Assembly: GCA_035578905.1 (NCBI GenBank)
Contig: JAQJVL010002603.1
Location: 1-64,000, forward strand
DNA: 64,000 nt
Direction of reading: 5' to 3'
DNA from: Stictocephala bisonia
Lineage: Eukaryota > Arthropoda > Insecta > Hemiptera > Membracidae
Part shown: positions 37,056 to 48,999 of the stretch, piece by piece
Layout: every line of letters begins with the position of its first letter
Numbering within the stretch: position 1 is the stretch's first letter
Position numbers and translations under genes: made by a program
Notes under the pieces: model-generated
What the model was told of the DNA's origin: nothing
What the model saw: only the letters and a program-made list of their open reading frames with translations
Database searches by the model: none

Positions 37056-38285
37056 TATGTATAATAAATGGAATCAAAGACCTTATAGATAAATATTTAC
37101 GTATAAACTGAGGACCTGCAATGTTTATAAGGCGTATGTTCCAAAATTCCGATGTTTTTTTTTTTACTTGCAGTTCTTGTTTAATTTCACACTTGCTTCC
37201 GATTCAACCTCGAGAGGGAATTGTTAACTGTAGGGGGTCAGTTGTTAATTTTAGCTGCCTTTAAAGATACTCATAGCCACTTTAGTCGAATAATTTCTAT
37301 TTTAATAAGCAAACAAATTTATAATTAAGTGCAGTTTATTAAAATGCAAATGTATAGCCAATAATAATAGTTGATCGAAAAGTAAAACATTTTGCTTTTG
37401 TTTAACTGTGGAAATTTAATTTCCAATTTAAACGTAAACAAAAGCCATTTCAACCCAGCTCATTAAATAATGATGTTAATAATTAGTCACTAATTGTTTT
37501 TGTATAGTTTCACATTTTAATAATCAATGTTCAATCACATTAATTCCAGACAGTTTATTAAGTAGTTAATAATTTTCAGATAGTAAGAGTTTTATTATAT
37601 ATTTTAAACATGTATTCAGTATTAAATAAGTATTTAGACTTTTTTTATGATATTACGGTGAAACGGTTAAATGTCACATTATAAAAAGTTCTTTACAGAA
37701 AGTAATATTTTGTTTAATATAACGAATGTTGATAATTTAAAAATAAAAATACCAAACACTGACTAATTAAAAAGTACTTTTCACCACAATATAATTTGAA
37801 ACTTCCGAGTTGGTTCTTTAATATTATACTTAAGAAATTGTCATTAATATCAACTCCTGTAGTTTATCATATTATGAAAACATTAATTTTAATAAAAATG
37901 AAACTTTTATCAAAAAAGTTTTGCTGAAAATTCTGGCTAGAATTCTGAAAATGCTATCAAAGTGAAGCAGAAAAGTCTTAGACGGTCTAATATCTTCTGT
38001 ACTCGTAAACATACAAACATAAGAATTTGTACAGTGACATATTGAACTTGTTGATGCTATCAATAGCTCTTCACCACCTTAGAGGGTTGGCCCGTAAGGA
38101 GTCGGTGGAAAATCTGAAATATAAGCATACATCGATGTTCATACTATTTTTAATGTCAACCAGTAGAACATCATGCCGCAAATTAGACCACAAAAGGTTA
38201 ATCCTAAACAAAATGGTGTTCTATACAAGATCAAGAATGGCTTAATTTTTTTGTCATTAATTAAAACTTTTCGATTTATCACAGA
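37056..38285. other. AT-rich DNA, nothing recognised
   Basis: No coding or structural pattern was found. Confidence 0.5.
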
Positions 38286-38715
38286 CTAGCTGACAGCCCT
38301 TGCTTCACTTGCTCACCTCTGCCGTGGATTTCTCTTAACCATCACATCAATTTAAACTCTCAGACTGCTGCCGTTCTCCCAGATAACAAAGTATTATTGT
38401 CTAGAAAATACAATATTGTGCAATAATGTCATATTTCGAAAAAAATACCTTGTACATTTCACAATGAATATCAACTCGGCCAAGCTTTTGTACCATGTTT
38501 ATGTTTTATGTTTACGTTTGAAATAAATTACCAAATTAAATTAATACCTATGCAAATGGAGCAAGTTAACGTTTTAGGGACTGTTTCTACACCTTTGGAA
38601 TTTTGAGAAATTCTTCTCAATAATTTAAAAGCTAACTTCCCTCCAAATTTCATGAAAATCTGTTCAGTGATTCCGAAAATTCTGTAATAAGACATACTCT
38701 AGCCTCATGAAAGCT
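38286..38715 (-). mobile_element. Helitron-like element, family D copy 2
   Basis: On the minus strand the 5' side reads 'gaatcactgaacagattttc' then 'atgaaatttggaggga'. The 3' side ends 'gggctgtcagctag' followed by T, so the end is CTAG-T. Both sides match the copy at 36850-37055. It carries no Rep/helicase frame. Confidence 0.5.
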
Positions 38716-38739
38716 ACTATTTATTTTTGATAGGTTGAA

Positions 38740-39660
38740 CAACTTAAATGAGAGATTAAAATAAAAATTCTTCAATGATAAAAATTTTTATTTATTTTTT
38801 TTCTTATAAATAACTTCAACAAATTTGCTGGTTTCTTCTTAAAATAATAATAAAAATGAAAATAAAAAATCTCTTCTTTTATTGACCCAATGGAACATAA
38901 ATAAATTAAAAACAACTCTTCCAAAATAATAAATTAAATATCTTCTGACCGGAACCTTTATTATTAATTTAACTTTTTCAATAAATTTTTTTAAACTATT
39001 AAATCAAAAATTTCAAAATTCAAAATTGTTTATAAATTGAAAATTGCTTGAAATTCTTTAAATTCATTAAAATTGCAAATTGCTTTAAAAATTTAAAATT
39101 GCAAATTGCCTTAAAAATTGCTTCTGAGAGTTCTGGAACCAAAAGAAATAACCAGCTTTTAGTGACTTGAAACATTTTCCTTTTCACATACAAAATTTAA
39201 AAGCAAAACCAAGAAAATCAAAACACTCTCAGAACTGTCACTAGAAGAGTGACTTCAAACCAGAAACAAGTTTAACCGCGCATGCTTGGTGGATCTTACC
39301 CTATCTACTAAAACCCTACTGAAAAACCTAACTAAAGAAAACTCGTAAAAATTACTTACGTAGCTGTCCTGGAGGTTTAAATCCCAAACGTGACCACAAC
39401 AAAGCTCGACTGGCATACACCCTCTCACTCACACGTGAACAAGATAAAATTGCCGTACCGGTTAAAGAACACCGAACGGTTAAGTCGCCGTGTAGAACAA
39501 ACATGGTCACTCACTGAAAGATATCGTCAAACTCCCGGAACGCTCGCAACCCTTCCACCAACGGACTTACCCCCTCTTGACTCTAGAAGCTAAACCAACC
39601 AATTATAACCCTCTAAACAAGGACATCTGAACAGGTCAGGCTCACCAAACATGTTGCCTT
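38740..39660. other. Composite block: A/T words then GC-richer unique sequence
   Basis: 38760-39120 is made of repeated 'aaaattgc', 'aaatt' and 'aataa' words. 39260-39600 is much richer in G and C and contains CG dinucleotides. 'ctctcagaact' near 39226 is the reverse of 'agttctggaacc'-adjacent sequence near 39125. The change in composition looks like an LTR or element edge, but I found no matching second copy. Confidence 0.35.
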
Positions 39661-40419
39661 CAGAAAACATGTCGCATGAAATTGATAGGAAATTAACAAA
39701 CGTGAATATACTGGTTATTTAGCTAATTTAAATGGAAAAAAACTACTTTTTTATTTGAAAGGGGAAGATTCTGAATTTTTCTCAAAACTTGGAGAATTTA
39801 CATCGAAAACTTTTGGTAAATAAACCAAACTCCTAAACATCTCAGTTCTTACAATATTTAACATTTTCTAAATACAATTCTCTAATTTAATTATAATGAA
39901 ACAATTAACAATTGTTACAATACACTGTTTTTGTATTTTATATATTACGATAAACTGACTTATTTCGAAAAGACTTTTTAGGTATTTTTAGTGCTGTAAA
40001 ATATTTATATTAAGTGTGTATTGATTAAATTCGTACAGTTACCATCTGAAATATTCTAAATATTATTACTTATAAGCAAATCAAAGCAGATACTGTTAAA
40101 TTTTATCTGAATTTCCAATCACAAGCCCTACAGTAATATATATGTCATTGTTGTATTAGTAGGAAACATAAAGCCTTGTTCCTGCAATACCTAACCAACC
40201 TGTCTAACTGTCCGAATTCTGTTGATCAAAGTTGAAACACCGTTATACATAGCTGTAAAGGAAACCACCTTTACATGGTTGTCAACTACGTGGTTGGCTT
40301 AAATATAACCGCAACCAAGGGCGCTTTATGTACCACGTTCCAAAAATACACACAATCCATTTCTTTAAAATTTCCTATTGAGTAATAATAGTGTAATGGT
40401 AAATAAATTGTATAAACAA
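39661..40419. other. AT-rich DNA, nothing recognised
   Basis: Small hairpin-prone words (ggaaaccacctttac) occur near 40258, but there is no gene. Confidence 0.45.
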
Positions 40420-40580
40420 AAAAATAGATTAAAAATTTTTGTCAGTTCAGGAGTACCACAAGGGTCTAACTTGGGACCTTTGTTTTCTTGTTATCTACTG
40501 ATGCTATTTCAAATTTCCTGAACTTGGTGGTACGCCGTCAAGAAATGCCTCAGGTGGTACTCTAGTACTAACATGTTTGG
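40420..40580 (+). pseudogene. LINE reverse transcriptase fragment
   Basis: The plus strand near 40440-40505 reads VSSGVPQGSNLGPLFSCYLL, the RT block around the PQGS motif of jockey-type LINEs. Nothing before or after continues the RT in frame, so it is a short dead fragment. Confidence 0.7.
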
Positions 40581-41637
40581 AACTACTGATCCACACTCAT
40601 TCACCCCTTATATTCGGCCTTATCTTAGTAATTAATAATGATGATGATGATGATGATGGATATTATCTTATTTTTAAGGAATATACGTTCAAAAAGGTAG
40701 TACATTTTTTAAACCTCATGTGTCCGTGTCCAAGTACAATAAAGTCTTTTAGTAATAAAAAAAGGCAAAAGATCAAATTGAAAAATTCTACTTTATTAAA
40801 TACAGTTAATCAACATTAACGTTGTACCTACAATTTTCCATTTAACATTTAACTTTGTACCAAAGAGAGACCCAACCAAAGGTGTAATTCAATCAGAGGT
40901 TACCTAGGTAATTGGAGACGTAAATGGTTTAGCTAAGCCAAACGTTGAGGTTCAGTGGGATAAACGGCTTTGAGGTTGGAGGCCAAAGTTGGCCTAAGGC
41001 CAGGTCGTCGGTTGTAACCACATCGGCCCAGCTGTCGTAAGGTCTCCCGTGTTTGGAGTTATACCTTGTAAATTGAACAAAACGTTAATTATTTTGTTCA
41101 TAGATTTTATTTAATATCTATTTAAATGAGTTTATGTACTTTAGGCAAGTGATCAGTATTATAAATGTATATAATATATTTTACATTTACAATTAAATAA
41201 ATTATCTTTTATCCCTAATTAATTAATTAATTCATTAGAGATAAAAATATTTGGTAATAAGAAAAAAGTTGTAAACAGTAATTCGAAATTATTTATAGTA
41301 ATCACAAATTACAGTCATGCTATTATCACTACCGCCTTGAAGTTTTGGGGAATTCGTAATTTTTAATAATATTCTTGATTCTTGGGTATAATGTGAAATT
41401 AAACGCTACAAAACGAACCATGCAACATGTGTACAAATAATGTTTCTATTTGTAGTAGAGTTGAAAAATGAATAGAGAGAAGCAACCCCCTGGTAAAATA
41501 AGGATTCAAGGAACATAATTTTGATAGCCACTACTTAAGGAATGGTCTCTAAAGAAAAAATATATTCTACTAAATTTGTTTTTATATGTCAGGTTGTTTG
41601 AGAAAAGAAATCTCGTGGTGAGACAGAGAAATTACTT
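40581..41637. other. AT-rich DNA, nothing recognised
   Basis: A short GAT run lies near 40640. The GC-richer stretch 40860-41060 has no visible coding pattern. Confidence 0.45.
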
Positions 41638-42124
41638 CAGTAGTACCACTTTAATCTGAACCTCTGCAATCCGAACGTCCACTAATCCGAACGCCACTAC
41701 GATAAAGAAAAAACTCACATGTACAAATATTTATTGATTCAGAAGAAAATATTTGACATTTTTAAATAATTCATGTAATTACTGTAGGATGTATTGATTA
41801 TTTTTCAGTTTTTATATAAATATTTACCAGATTCTGTTTTTTCATGTTCATTATAAAAGCAACATTATCAAATATATATGACAAGTATAATTTTTATTTA
41901 CTGTGGTTAATTTTTATATTGTATGCACGTTGTTGAATAAACAATATAATCTTTTACACTGTAAAGCACTTCTCTCTTTTCTTTAAACCTTAATTATGAT
42001 CTATTTTAGCTATATTTTAATTTTTCATGTGAAAATAATAATATGTCCTGTAATCCGAGCGATCTGATAATCCGAACACCCCCTCCCCCCCTTTTAGCTA
42101 GTTCGGATTAAAGGGGTTCTACTA
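41638..42124. mobile_element. pogo/Tigger-like MITE
   Basis: The left end CAGTAGTACCACTTTAATC and the reversed right end TAGTAGAACCCCTTTAATC share a TIR of about 24 bp with a few changes, followed by 'gaac'. Extra 'aatccgaac' words are present inside both ends (41669, 41688, 42070). The pattern is typical of pogo-like Tc1/mariner elements. The expected TA target duplication is not clean. There is no transposase. Confidence 0.6.
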
Positions 42125-42774
42125 CTCGACACACTATTGGATGTGACCTCTGCTTCATTTTTCTTGTGATTTTTCGTAATGTTTTTACAGTTTATCGTTT
42201 CACTCATATTTGTTAGTTCAAGCAATGAGTATTTCGCAGTCTAAAAGTGACAGAAAAACTAGTTCCAAAATTGAAATTAGGTGTAAGTTATGTAAAGACA
42301 CGAGATATATTGTAGAAAAACAGGTTGGTGAAATGTAAGGAAAGATGTACAACTTATATAAAAAAACCCTGGGGCAGATCCTGGAACAAATACATTTATT
42401 GGACAACTTCCCATACCACTATCTGGATACGAGATTTTTGCTTGTAGATTGGCATGCTTTGCGGAATTCAGCAAAACGTTGAAGGAAGAGTCAGTTAGCT
42501 CTTAATCAAATAATAAACGAATAATAATGTTGCCCTTTTTTCTGAATTTCTCAATAACGTTGTTAAAAAGTAAAATAATATTGTTAACAAGCAAAAATCC
42601 TAATTAATATAAAGAATAAAATGTGTATGACCAACTTCAGTATCAGTATTTCAACTTAAATATAATAATCGTGACTTACTTTCACAACTTTTGGACAAAA
42701 TAGAATATAAATCATGTTTATTCCCAACTTATTATTGTCATATATTCTCAAGATGTTTTGCTTATTTTAAGCCG
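42125..42774. other. AT-rich DNA with a short open frame of unknown meaning
   Basis: A 37-codon plus frame at 42226-42339 (MSISQSKSDRKTSSKIEIRC then KLCKD) includes a C-x2-C pair but matches no family I know. It is probably chance or a worn transposon piece. Confidence 0.3.
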
Positions 42775-43160
42775 AATATGAATGCAGATTGGTTGCGGAT
42801 GACCTGTGTAGTCTAGTTAATAGCTGACTTGAACTTTTATCATGAAGGTTCATTTAGAAATAACCTTATAACCAAGGAAACTAAGGAACCTAAAGATTTA
42901 CGTAGAATCCAAAATACGTAGTGTTGGTATGATTTTCAATGTAATAACAGGCCTAATAATAATTTATGTTGTGTAGTCTTCTCTCCTACACAACATCCGG
43001 ACACTCACTGCAACCCAAAACGGACACTTCAGACTTCAGTAGTAGTGTCCACGTCGATGGCAACCATTGTGTCGGTATTAGGAGGAAGGAGTGAGGAATC
43101 AATCACCTAAAATCTCCACAATTGTGGATTCCTAAGCAGCACTGCACCACCACTACTGCC
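42775..43160 (-). mobile_element. SINE type A, diverged minus copy
   Basis: Minus-strand head GGTGGTGCAGTGCTG, then a diverged region. It shares 'gtgtccacgtcgatgg', 'tacgtagtgttggtatgatt' and 'tgaccaggtcatc'-like tail words with other type A copies. The 'TGTAATCC' core of the head has been altered. Confidence 0.65.
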
Positions 43161-43429
43161 AGCTTCTTTAATTAGACATGATTAAGGTGATAAAGTGCAT
43201 TTTCTTAATTTATTCTCTAAGTAACCAAACATATGTATGGGTAAACGAATGTGGTTATATATCATCATTGTAATTCAACTAAACTGGTAAAACTACACCA
43301 TTCAAACCCAGAATAAATCTTGAGAAATTATACTTTATTTGTGGAATGCCTGTCTTGACATGACTGCACATAGTGGCATTTTAGTGTACTCTCTCTGAGT
43401 TCACACTAGTTGGCAGTACGGAGTTTTTT

Positions 43430-43608
43430 TATTATATTTTATTTTTTTATTTTTTTTTAACTTCACTCCCCAGTTGTCATGGGCCTACAGGCCTGTGCGT
43501 CAACTTTATTCAACGACTGAAGTACCGACCGTTGGCTCAGTGGGGATTCGAACCTTGGACCTTGCCCTCCGCAGTCCGAAGCCTTAGCCACTGAGCCACC
43601 ACGCCGGC
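43430..43608 (-). mobile_element. tRNA-derived SINE with A and B boxes
   Basis: On the minus strand the A box TGGCTCAGTGGC (43598-43587) fits the consensus at 11 of 12 positions, and the B box GGTTCGAATCC (43554-43544) fits fully, at tRNA-like spacing. A body of about 80 bases follows, then an A-rich tail (43430-43462). Both promoter boxes are intact, so polymerase III transcription is possible. It differs from type A and B SINEs in body and tail. Confidence 0.85.
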
Positions 43609-44000
43609 AAAGTACATACGACTGTACGGCCCCCGGCCCAAAGTGAATTCTCTTGTGCGATTAAGTGTGCTATTTTAAGTGATCTACATATTGAGTTCAG
43701 GTCCGTCTTTTTCCGTTGTCTGCCTGTGAATACGCCCGACAGGTGATGATGGTGTGAATACGCCACCATCGTTCATCGATAACTGCCCTCAACCTGGGGA
43801 TAGGCCACTGTCAATGGGTCAATGTCACTCTACGTGTATGGGCGGGCGGGTGGGTGCAGTTCTTTATGCCTGTGTACTTCAATAGCGTTTGCACACTACT
43901 AGTCGTCCTGCTGACATTATACAATTAAATAGACAGACCTCCCACCGGAAATGACCTGGACGCAGATATTCCCACGAGCATTGGGAATGTTCTCTTGATA
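43609..44000. other. GC-richer stretch of unknown origin
   Basis: This block stands out from its AT-rich surroundings (gggcgggcgggtgggtgc near 43840; 'gtgaatacgcc' twice near 43725-43760). It carries no convincing frame. It could be part of an unrecognised element next to the SINE. Confidence 0.35.
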
Positions 44001-44002
44001 GC

Positions 44003-44120
44003 GTACATTTATTTTTATCGTATGAGTATACCCTTCACTCTCTTGATTTATTTTTATCGTATGAGTATACCCTTCACTCTCTTGATTTATTTTTATCGTA
44101 TGAGTATACCCTTCACTCGG
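44003..44120. repeat. 39-bp tandem repeat, three copies
   Basis: Three nearly identical copies of a 39-base unit containing 'tatttttatcgtatgagtat'. Confidence 0.93.
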
Positions 44121-44867
44121 CCATAAGAATAACGTTTTGATCTGTGTCGTAAAATAATATGGACTATTTACTTATTAACATAAATCATGAATCAACCATT
44201 TACCCATTTATTTTACACATAAATAAATAAGATTCAATTGGAGTAATATGAATATATTTTAATAGTAGCAATACTCAGTTAATTAATTAAATACATATAC
44301 GGAAATAGATATAAATAAATAGCTTTTACATGGTGCAGATGAAAAAGTAAATTAAATAGATAAAATTAAAAAGACAGTACGAAATGTTTTTGTTTTATTT
44401 CATAAAATAGCAATGATTAATTTTTTAATATTAGCTCTAAGTTATCTCAAAGAATAATTTACTGTACTGAAGGATTTGGAGACGTACTGAAAATGTATGA
44501 GAGATAATACAATAATAACAAATATTTACTGTTGTACAGTTTTTATAGTAAATACAATTTTGAACTGATTGTTTTAATATAATTTGTAAACAAACTCACA
44601 ATGCGACTAGCACTTTAAAGTAATGTCACATTGTTTCTATCATAATGAATTACGCGTTGTTATAGAGTACATGTTATTAGGACAGGTAGTAGCCTGGCTA
44701 CTCTCCATTAGTCCTGTACTGCAGACTAAACAGTGAACGGAGTGACTTAGCTCAAGTTATTGCGTTTTACGCTAGTTAGATCCTGCTCAAAAATGTTTTA
44801 GATTTCAGTATAAAAATATACATAGTATTACTAGTTACATCGGTAATTAATTTCGTTCTCCATTATA
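44121..44867. other. AT-rich DNA, nothing recognised
   Basis: No gene or repeat seen. The last bases include the TATA flank of the next element. Confidence 0.45.
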
Positions 44868-46271
44868 CAGGGTTGGGCAAAAGTTTGGAATATATTAATT
44901 AATTTCAAAACCATTGAAGGAAATGTAATGAAACTTTGTAGCTATGGACATGTCCCTATAGCAAACATTTAGACATATTTAAACACAAGAGAGTAAGCCT
45001 GAGGTCAAAAGGATGACCCAGTCAGAAAATACAGCCACTCAAAGAATTTAATGTCTGGGTTGGGCAAAAGTCTAGAATATATTTATTAATTTTAAACCCA
45101 TTAAAATAAAAACAATGAAACTTTGTAGTTATGTACATGTCCCTATACCAAACATATGGACATATTTCACTTGTTTTTTGCATATCCAGGGGATGGCCCA
45201 AGAAGGAAGTCTTAACTATTTTATATTTAAGCCTACCTCGAGTTATACCTAATTTTAAAGGTCTTTGTTTGTAAAACACAAGAGTGCAAACCTGAGGTCA
45301 CAAGGATGACCCAGTCAGAAAATATAGCCTCTCAAACAATTTAATGTCATATAACTAACACTGCTTAATACAAAGGTAAGATAGTTATTATGTTTTACTG
45401 TGTAGAGCTATAATTTATCTAACTGAGTATGAGAAATGAAATTTCACAAAAACTATGTAACAAATTATTATAGGCTAGTAATATTCTTTGACTATATTCG
45501 GTAAACTTACTGTCAAAAGTATTTTAATAATGTTTTTCTTAGTTTAACTTAGTTAAATAGCATAGCTATTGTTATAATGCAGTCGTTTGTTACGATTGTT
45601 AACAATCAACAACATAATCAGTACCAGGGACCTTAAATTGTTAAATAAATAGCCGCAAAACTGAGAATAATTATTAATATGACATTCATTTCTTTGAATC
45701 GCTGTATTTTGTAAATGGATCATCCTTTTAACCTCAGGTTTGCACTTTTGTATTTTACAAACAAAGACCTTTAAAATAAGGTATAACTCGAGGTAGGCTT
45801 ACATTTAAAATTTGTAAAACTTTCTTCATGGGCGATCCCCTGGATATGTAAAAAACAAGTAAAATTAGTCCATTGTTTGGTATAGGGACATGTCCATAAC
45901 TACAAAGTTTCATTATTTTTCTTTAAATAGTTTTAAAACTAATAAATAAATTCCAGACTTTTACCCAACCCTGACATTACATTCTTTGAGAGGATGTATT
46001 TTCTGAATTGGTCATCTTTTTGACCTCAGGTATGCACTTTTGTGTTTTACGAACAAAGACCTTTAAAATGAGGTATATATCGAAGTAGGCTTACATTTAA
46101 AATTTTTAAGACTTCCTTCATGGCCCATTCCATTCCCTGGCTATGCGAAAAACAAGTAAATTATGTCTAAATGTTTGCTATAGGAACATGTACATAACTA
46201 CAAAGTTTTATTGCACTTCTTTGAATGATTTTTAAATTATTAAATATATTCCAGACTTTTGCCCAACCAAG
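44868..46271. mobile_element. Foldback element with doubled terminal arms
   Basis: The outer ends CAGGGTTGGGC and reversed CTTGGTTGGGC are flanked by TATA on both sides, suggesting a TA target. Each arm has two related modules. On the left, the outer module (44868-45055) lacks about 110 bases that the inner one (45056-45355) has. On the right, two modules lie reversed at about 45690-45975 and 45985-46271. Each module starts 'ggttgggcaaaagt', contains 'acatgtccctata' and ends 'ctcaaa.aatttaatgtc'. The core 45356-45690 is unique AT-rich DNA. There is no transposase; Tc1/mariner affinity is inferred from the TA flanks. Confidence 0.75.
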
Positions 46272-46950
46272 TATATATTTGTAACTAAAAATATTCATGC
46301 GTATAATTGAATTTAATATTATATAGTTTTTACCACCAGATTTCCTCATACAAACTGTTGATATACGTTCCTTGGATTTAAATACGAAAAAATTAAGCAA
46401 GCTAGGGTTCATCAGCTTGTGTTTATATCTTATGTGTCTCGTGTGAGTAAAGAAATAATTGCGGCCGATTTCACTTAATTTTTAAAAGTGATTTGTACTA
46501 ATTTGGTAGTTTTTAGGAACCATTATTGTTTACCAATTTCACGATGATAACTAAACAAGAGTTTCAAAATGTAAAACATAAACATAATTTGTATTGTAAA
46601 CTTACTAAATCTTTTTGGGTATGACTAATTTATATTTGTTTTTATAAAGATTTCGTGGTTTTAAATTGGATTCAACAGAATTATTTTTCAAAGCATAGTT
46701 TTATGAATAAAGAGCCAGTGGATCCATTCTAGGAAAATATATTTATTTTACATAATTATTTTATGTTAATGTTTTTGATATATGAATGTCAATAAATTTA
46801 TGTTAAAGAACGTGTTAACTGTTACTGAAAATTACACATTGCTGGTTATTTAATATGCAATGATTCTCTTCCAAATTTGCTCGCTCTCATACTATTTAAC
46901 TGGAAGAAGAAATTCCTTTCAACATGTCAACTCAAGCTGCAAACTGATCC
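46272..46950. other. AT-rich DNA, nothing recognised
   Basis: No gene or repeat seen. Confidence 0.45.
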
Positions 46951-46995
46951 TACAAAATCCAACGTAATTGATTCTGATTTACGTTGGATTTTGTA
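46951..46995. repeat. 17-bp perfect hairpin
   Basis: Arms tacaaaatccaacgtaa and ttacgttggattttgta face each other across an 11-base loop. Confidence 0.9.
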
Positions 46996-47072
46996 CGTAT
47001 ATAGCATTTGGTGACAATAAATCCCTGAACATTAACTTTTTATCTCTGTGGATTTACTTCCCAGAAAGAAGT

Positions 47073-47715
47073 TAACAGAGTTACTTACTTTAAGTAACTC
47101 TGTTTATTACTTTAAGTAACTTACTTTAGGTTACTTACTTTAAGTAATCCTATTTCGTAAGCTTAAGCGGCTGGAGTCATTATTAAAAACTAGTTCTTCC
47201 TGTGTCAACCGCGTCAAAGGACTGTTTACAATATGTACAGTTCCCGACATTTCGCCCATGCTACGATGTGGCATCCTCAGTGGTTAGGCTGAGAGACATT
47301 GGTCAGCCTAACCACTGAGGATGCCACATCGTAGCATGGGGGAAACGTCTGGAACTGTACATATTGCAAATAGTCCTTTGACGCGGTTGATACTTTAAGT
47401 AACTTTGTCTATTACTTTAAGTAACTTACTTTAAGTAACTCTGTTTATTACTTTAAGTAGCTCTGTTTATTACTTTAAGTAGATCTGTTTATTACTTTAA
47501 GTTACTTACTTTAAGTAGCTCTGTTTATTACTTTAAGAAGATCTGTTTATTACTTTACGTTACTTACTTAAATAACTCTGTTTATTACTTTAAGTTACTT
47601 ACTTTAAGTAACTGTGTTTATTACTTTAAGTAACTTACTTTAAATAACTCCGTTTATTACTTTAAGTAACTTGCTTTAAGTAACTTTTTTTATTACTTTA
47701 AGTAACTCTGTTTAC
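47073..47715. repeat. Tandem array of 'ttactttaagtaac' words
   Basis: Irregular units alternate 'ttactttaagtaac' with 'tctgtttattac'. The array is interrupted at 47161-47390 by unrelated sequence and an inverted pair of Penelope-like termini, then resumes. 'actttaagt' is itself nearly palindromic. Confidence 0.85.
47205..47390. mobile_element. Inverted pair of Penelope-like (PLE) termini
   Basis: Two arms of about 88 bases form a near-perfect palindrome centred at 47297. In the right arm, CTGAGGA (47315-47321) and GAAAC (47342-47346) with a following GTC match the two invariant boxes of a hammerhead ribozyme, which PLEs are known to carry in their terminal repeats. The left arm has the same on the other strand (one base differs next to the GAAA box). 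Related sequence lies at 58816-58925. Confidence 0.6.
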
Positions 47716-48070
47716 TACTCTTACAATGTTCTGATCGATAAACTTTTATAACTCTATTATTTTTTGAAATGTTCAGGAAATAACACACAAGAAAAAATAT
47801 TGTTTAAATTGTATTCAAAATTACTTTCGTTAAATCATTTAACTAATACATAATTTTCAAGAAAATCGCTTTAATTGGTACCAATATATTACAGTGCCAT
47901 TGATCGTATTTTATTAAAAAGATTATTTCCATTATAGAACATTTAAATACTACGTTTAAAGGGCTACCACGTTAATTTATTTTTTTTTTATATTTCCACC
48001 AATAAATACAATGGATAACTATTTTTGTTATCCATATACATAATGGACTTTATAAATATTCCAAATATTG

Positions 48071-48272
48071 TTTGCCTCCCAGTCATACTTTTAGTAAAGC
48101 CCATATATTTAGGTCTGGAAACTATATTTGCTCTCATAATGTCGAGGATAAATGTGACGTGGAATCTTTACTCCAGAAAATCCCTCCCGGATGAATTACC
48201 CTCACGTAGTGGCTGTCAAGGGAAGCATTTCACCGGAAACATTCCTCTATTCCCTGAATACTGATATATTTT
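48071..48272 (+). repeat. Dispersed repeat E, copy 1
   Basis: About 200 bases that match 54234-54433 in reverse at close to 90 percent, including 'gatgaattaccctcacgtag' and 'tggctgtcaagggaagcatt'. No terminal repeats or long frame. Class unknown. Confidence 0.8.
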
Positions 48273-48881
48273 TCTGTGACGCAAAAACCCGTAGAAACGC
48301 ACGACATTTTTTGACAATCAATCTTAAAAAATATATTTTACAAATAAACTATTTTAAAAATTGAACAGTTTAACTAATAGGAACACATGTAGACATTTAT
48401 CTAGTATATTTAAGAATAACTTGTTAACTTTACTCTTCTACAAATTATCATTTAACGTACCTACCTAAACTTCAACTTTTACAACTTACATTTCATTTAC
48501 TTACTATCAACTTGAACAGGTTTAATTAAATCTGTAGTTTCATGGTATGTACAGTTCTTGATTTTAATTGTTGTTTTTTTATGTTTGATTTAAAAAATAT
48601 ATATCTTTTAAATACATTCTATACAGTAATACTGCTACTTTTAAGTCGTACAAGTTTCAGAGAGAACTTTCAGAAAGCTACATTTGTTTAGTTATCGTTT
48701 TACTTTCAATAAAACACTTTAATCACTGACTCTGTCAAAATAGCATTCTTCAAAAATGCGCAACTAACAATTTAAAATGTTTACTATCTTCTACAATTGT
48801 TCCTTGTAATAACGCTATGCTCAATTATTCAATAATAATTTGTCGACTTCATAATACAGTCAATATAAAACCCTTCTGGCG
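48273..48881. other. AT-rich DNA, nothing recognised
   Basis: No gene or repeat seen. Confidence 0.45.
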
Positions 48882-48999
48882 ATGTTCAGTGGCTTGAGAA
48901 TACAAACTATAACATTCTTGAGATTCCCATTCGTTGTTGGTTATAGTTTTATTGACAAGAATTGGTTTATAGCGAACCGCAAACATAGTTACAAGTTAA

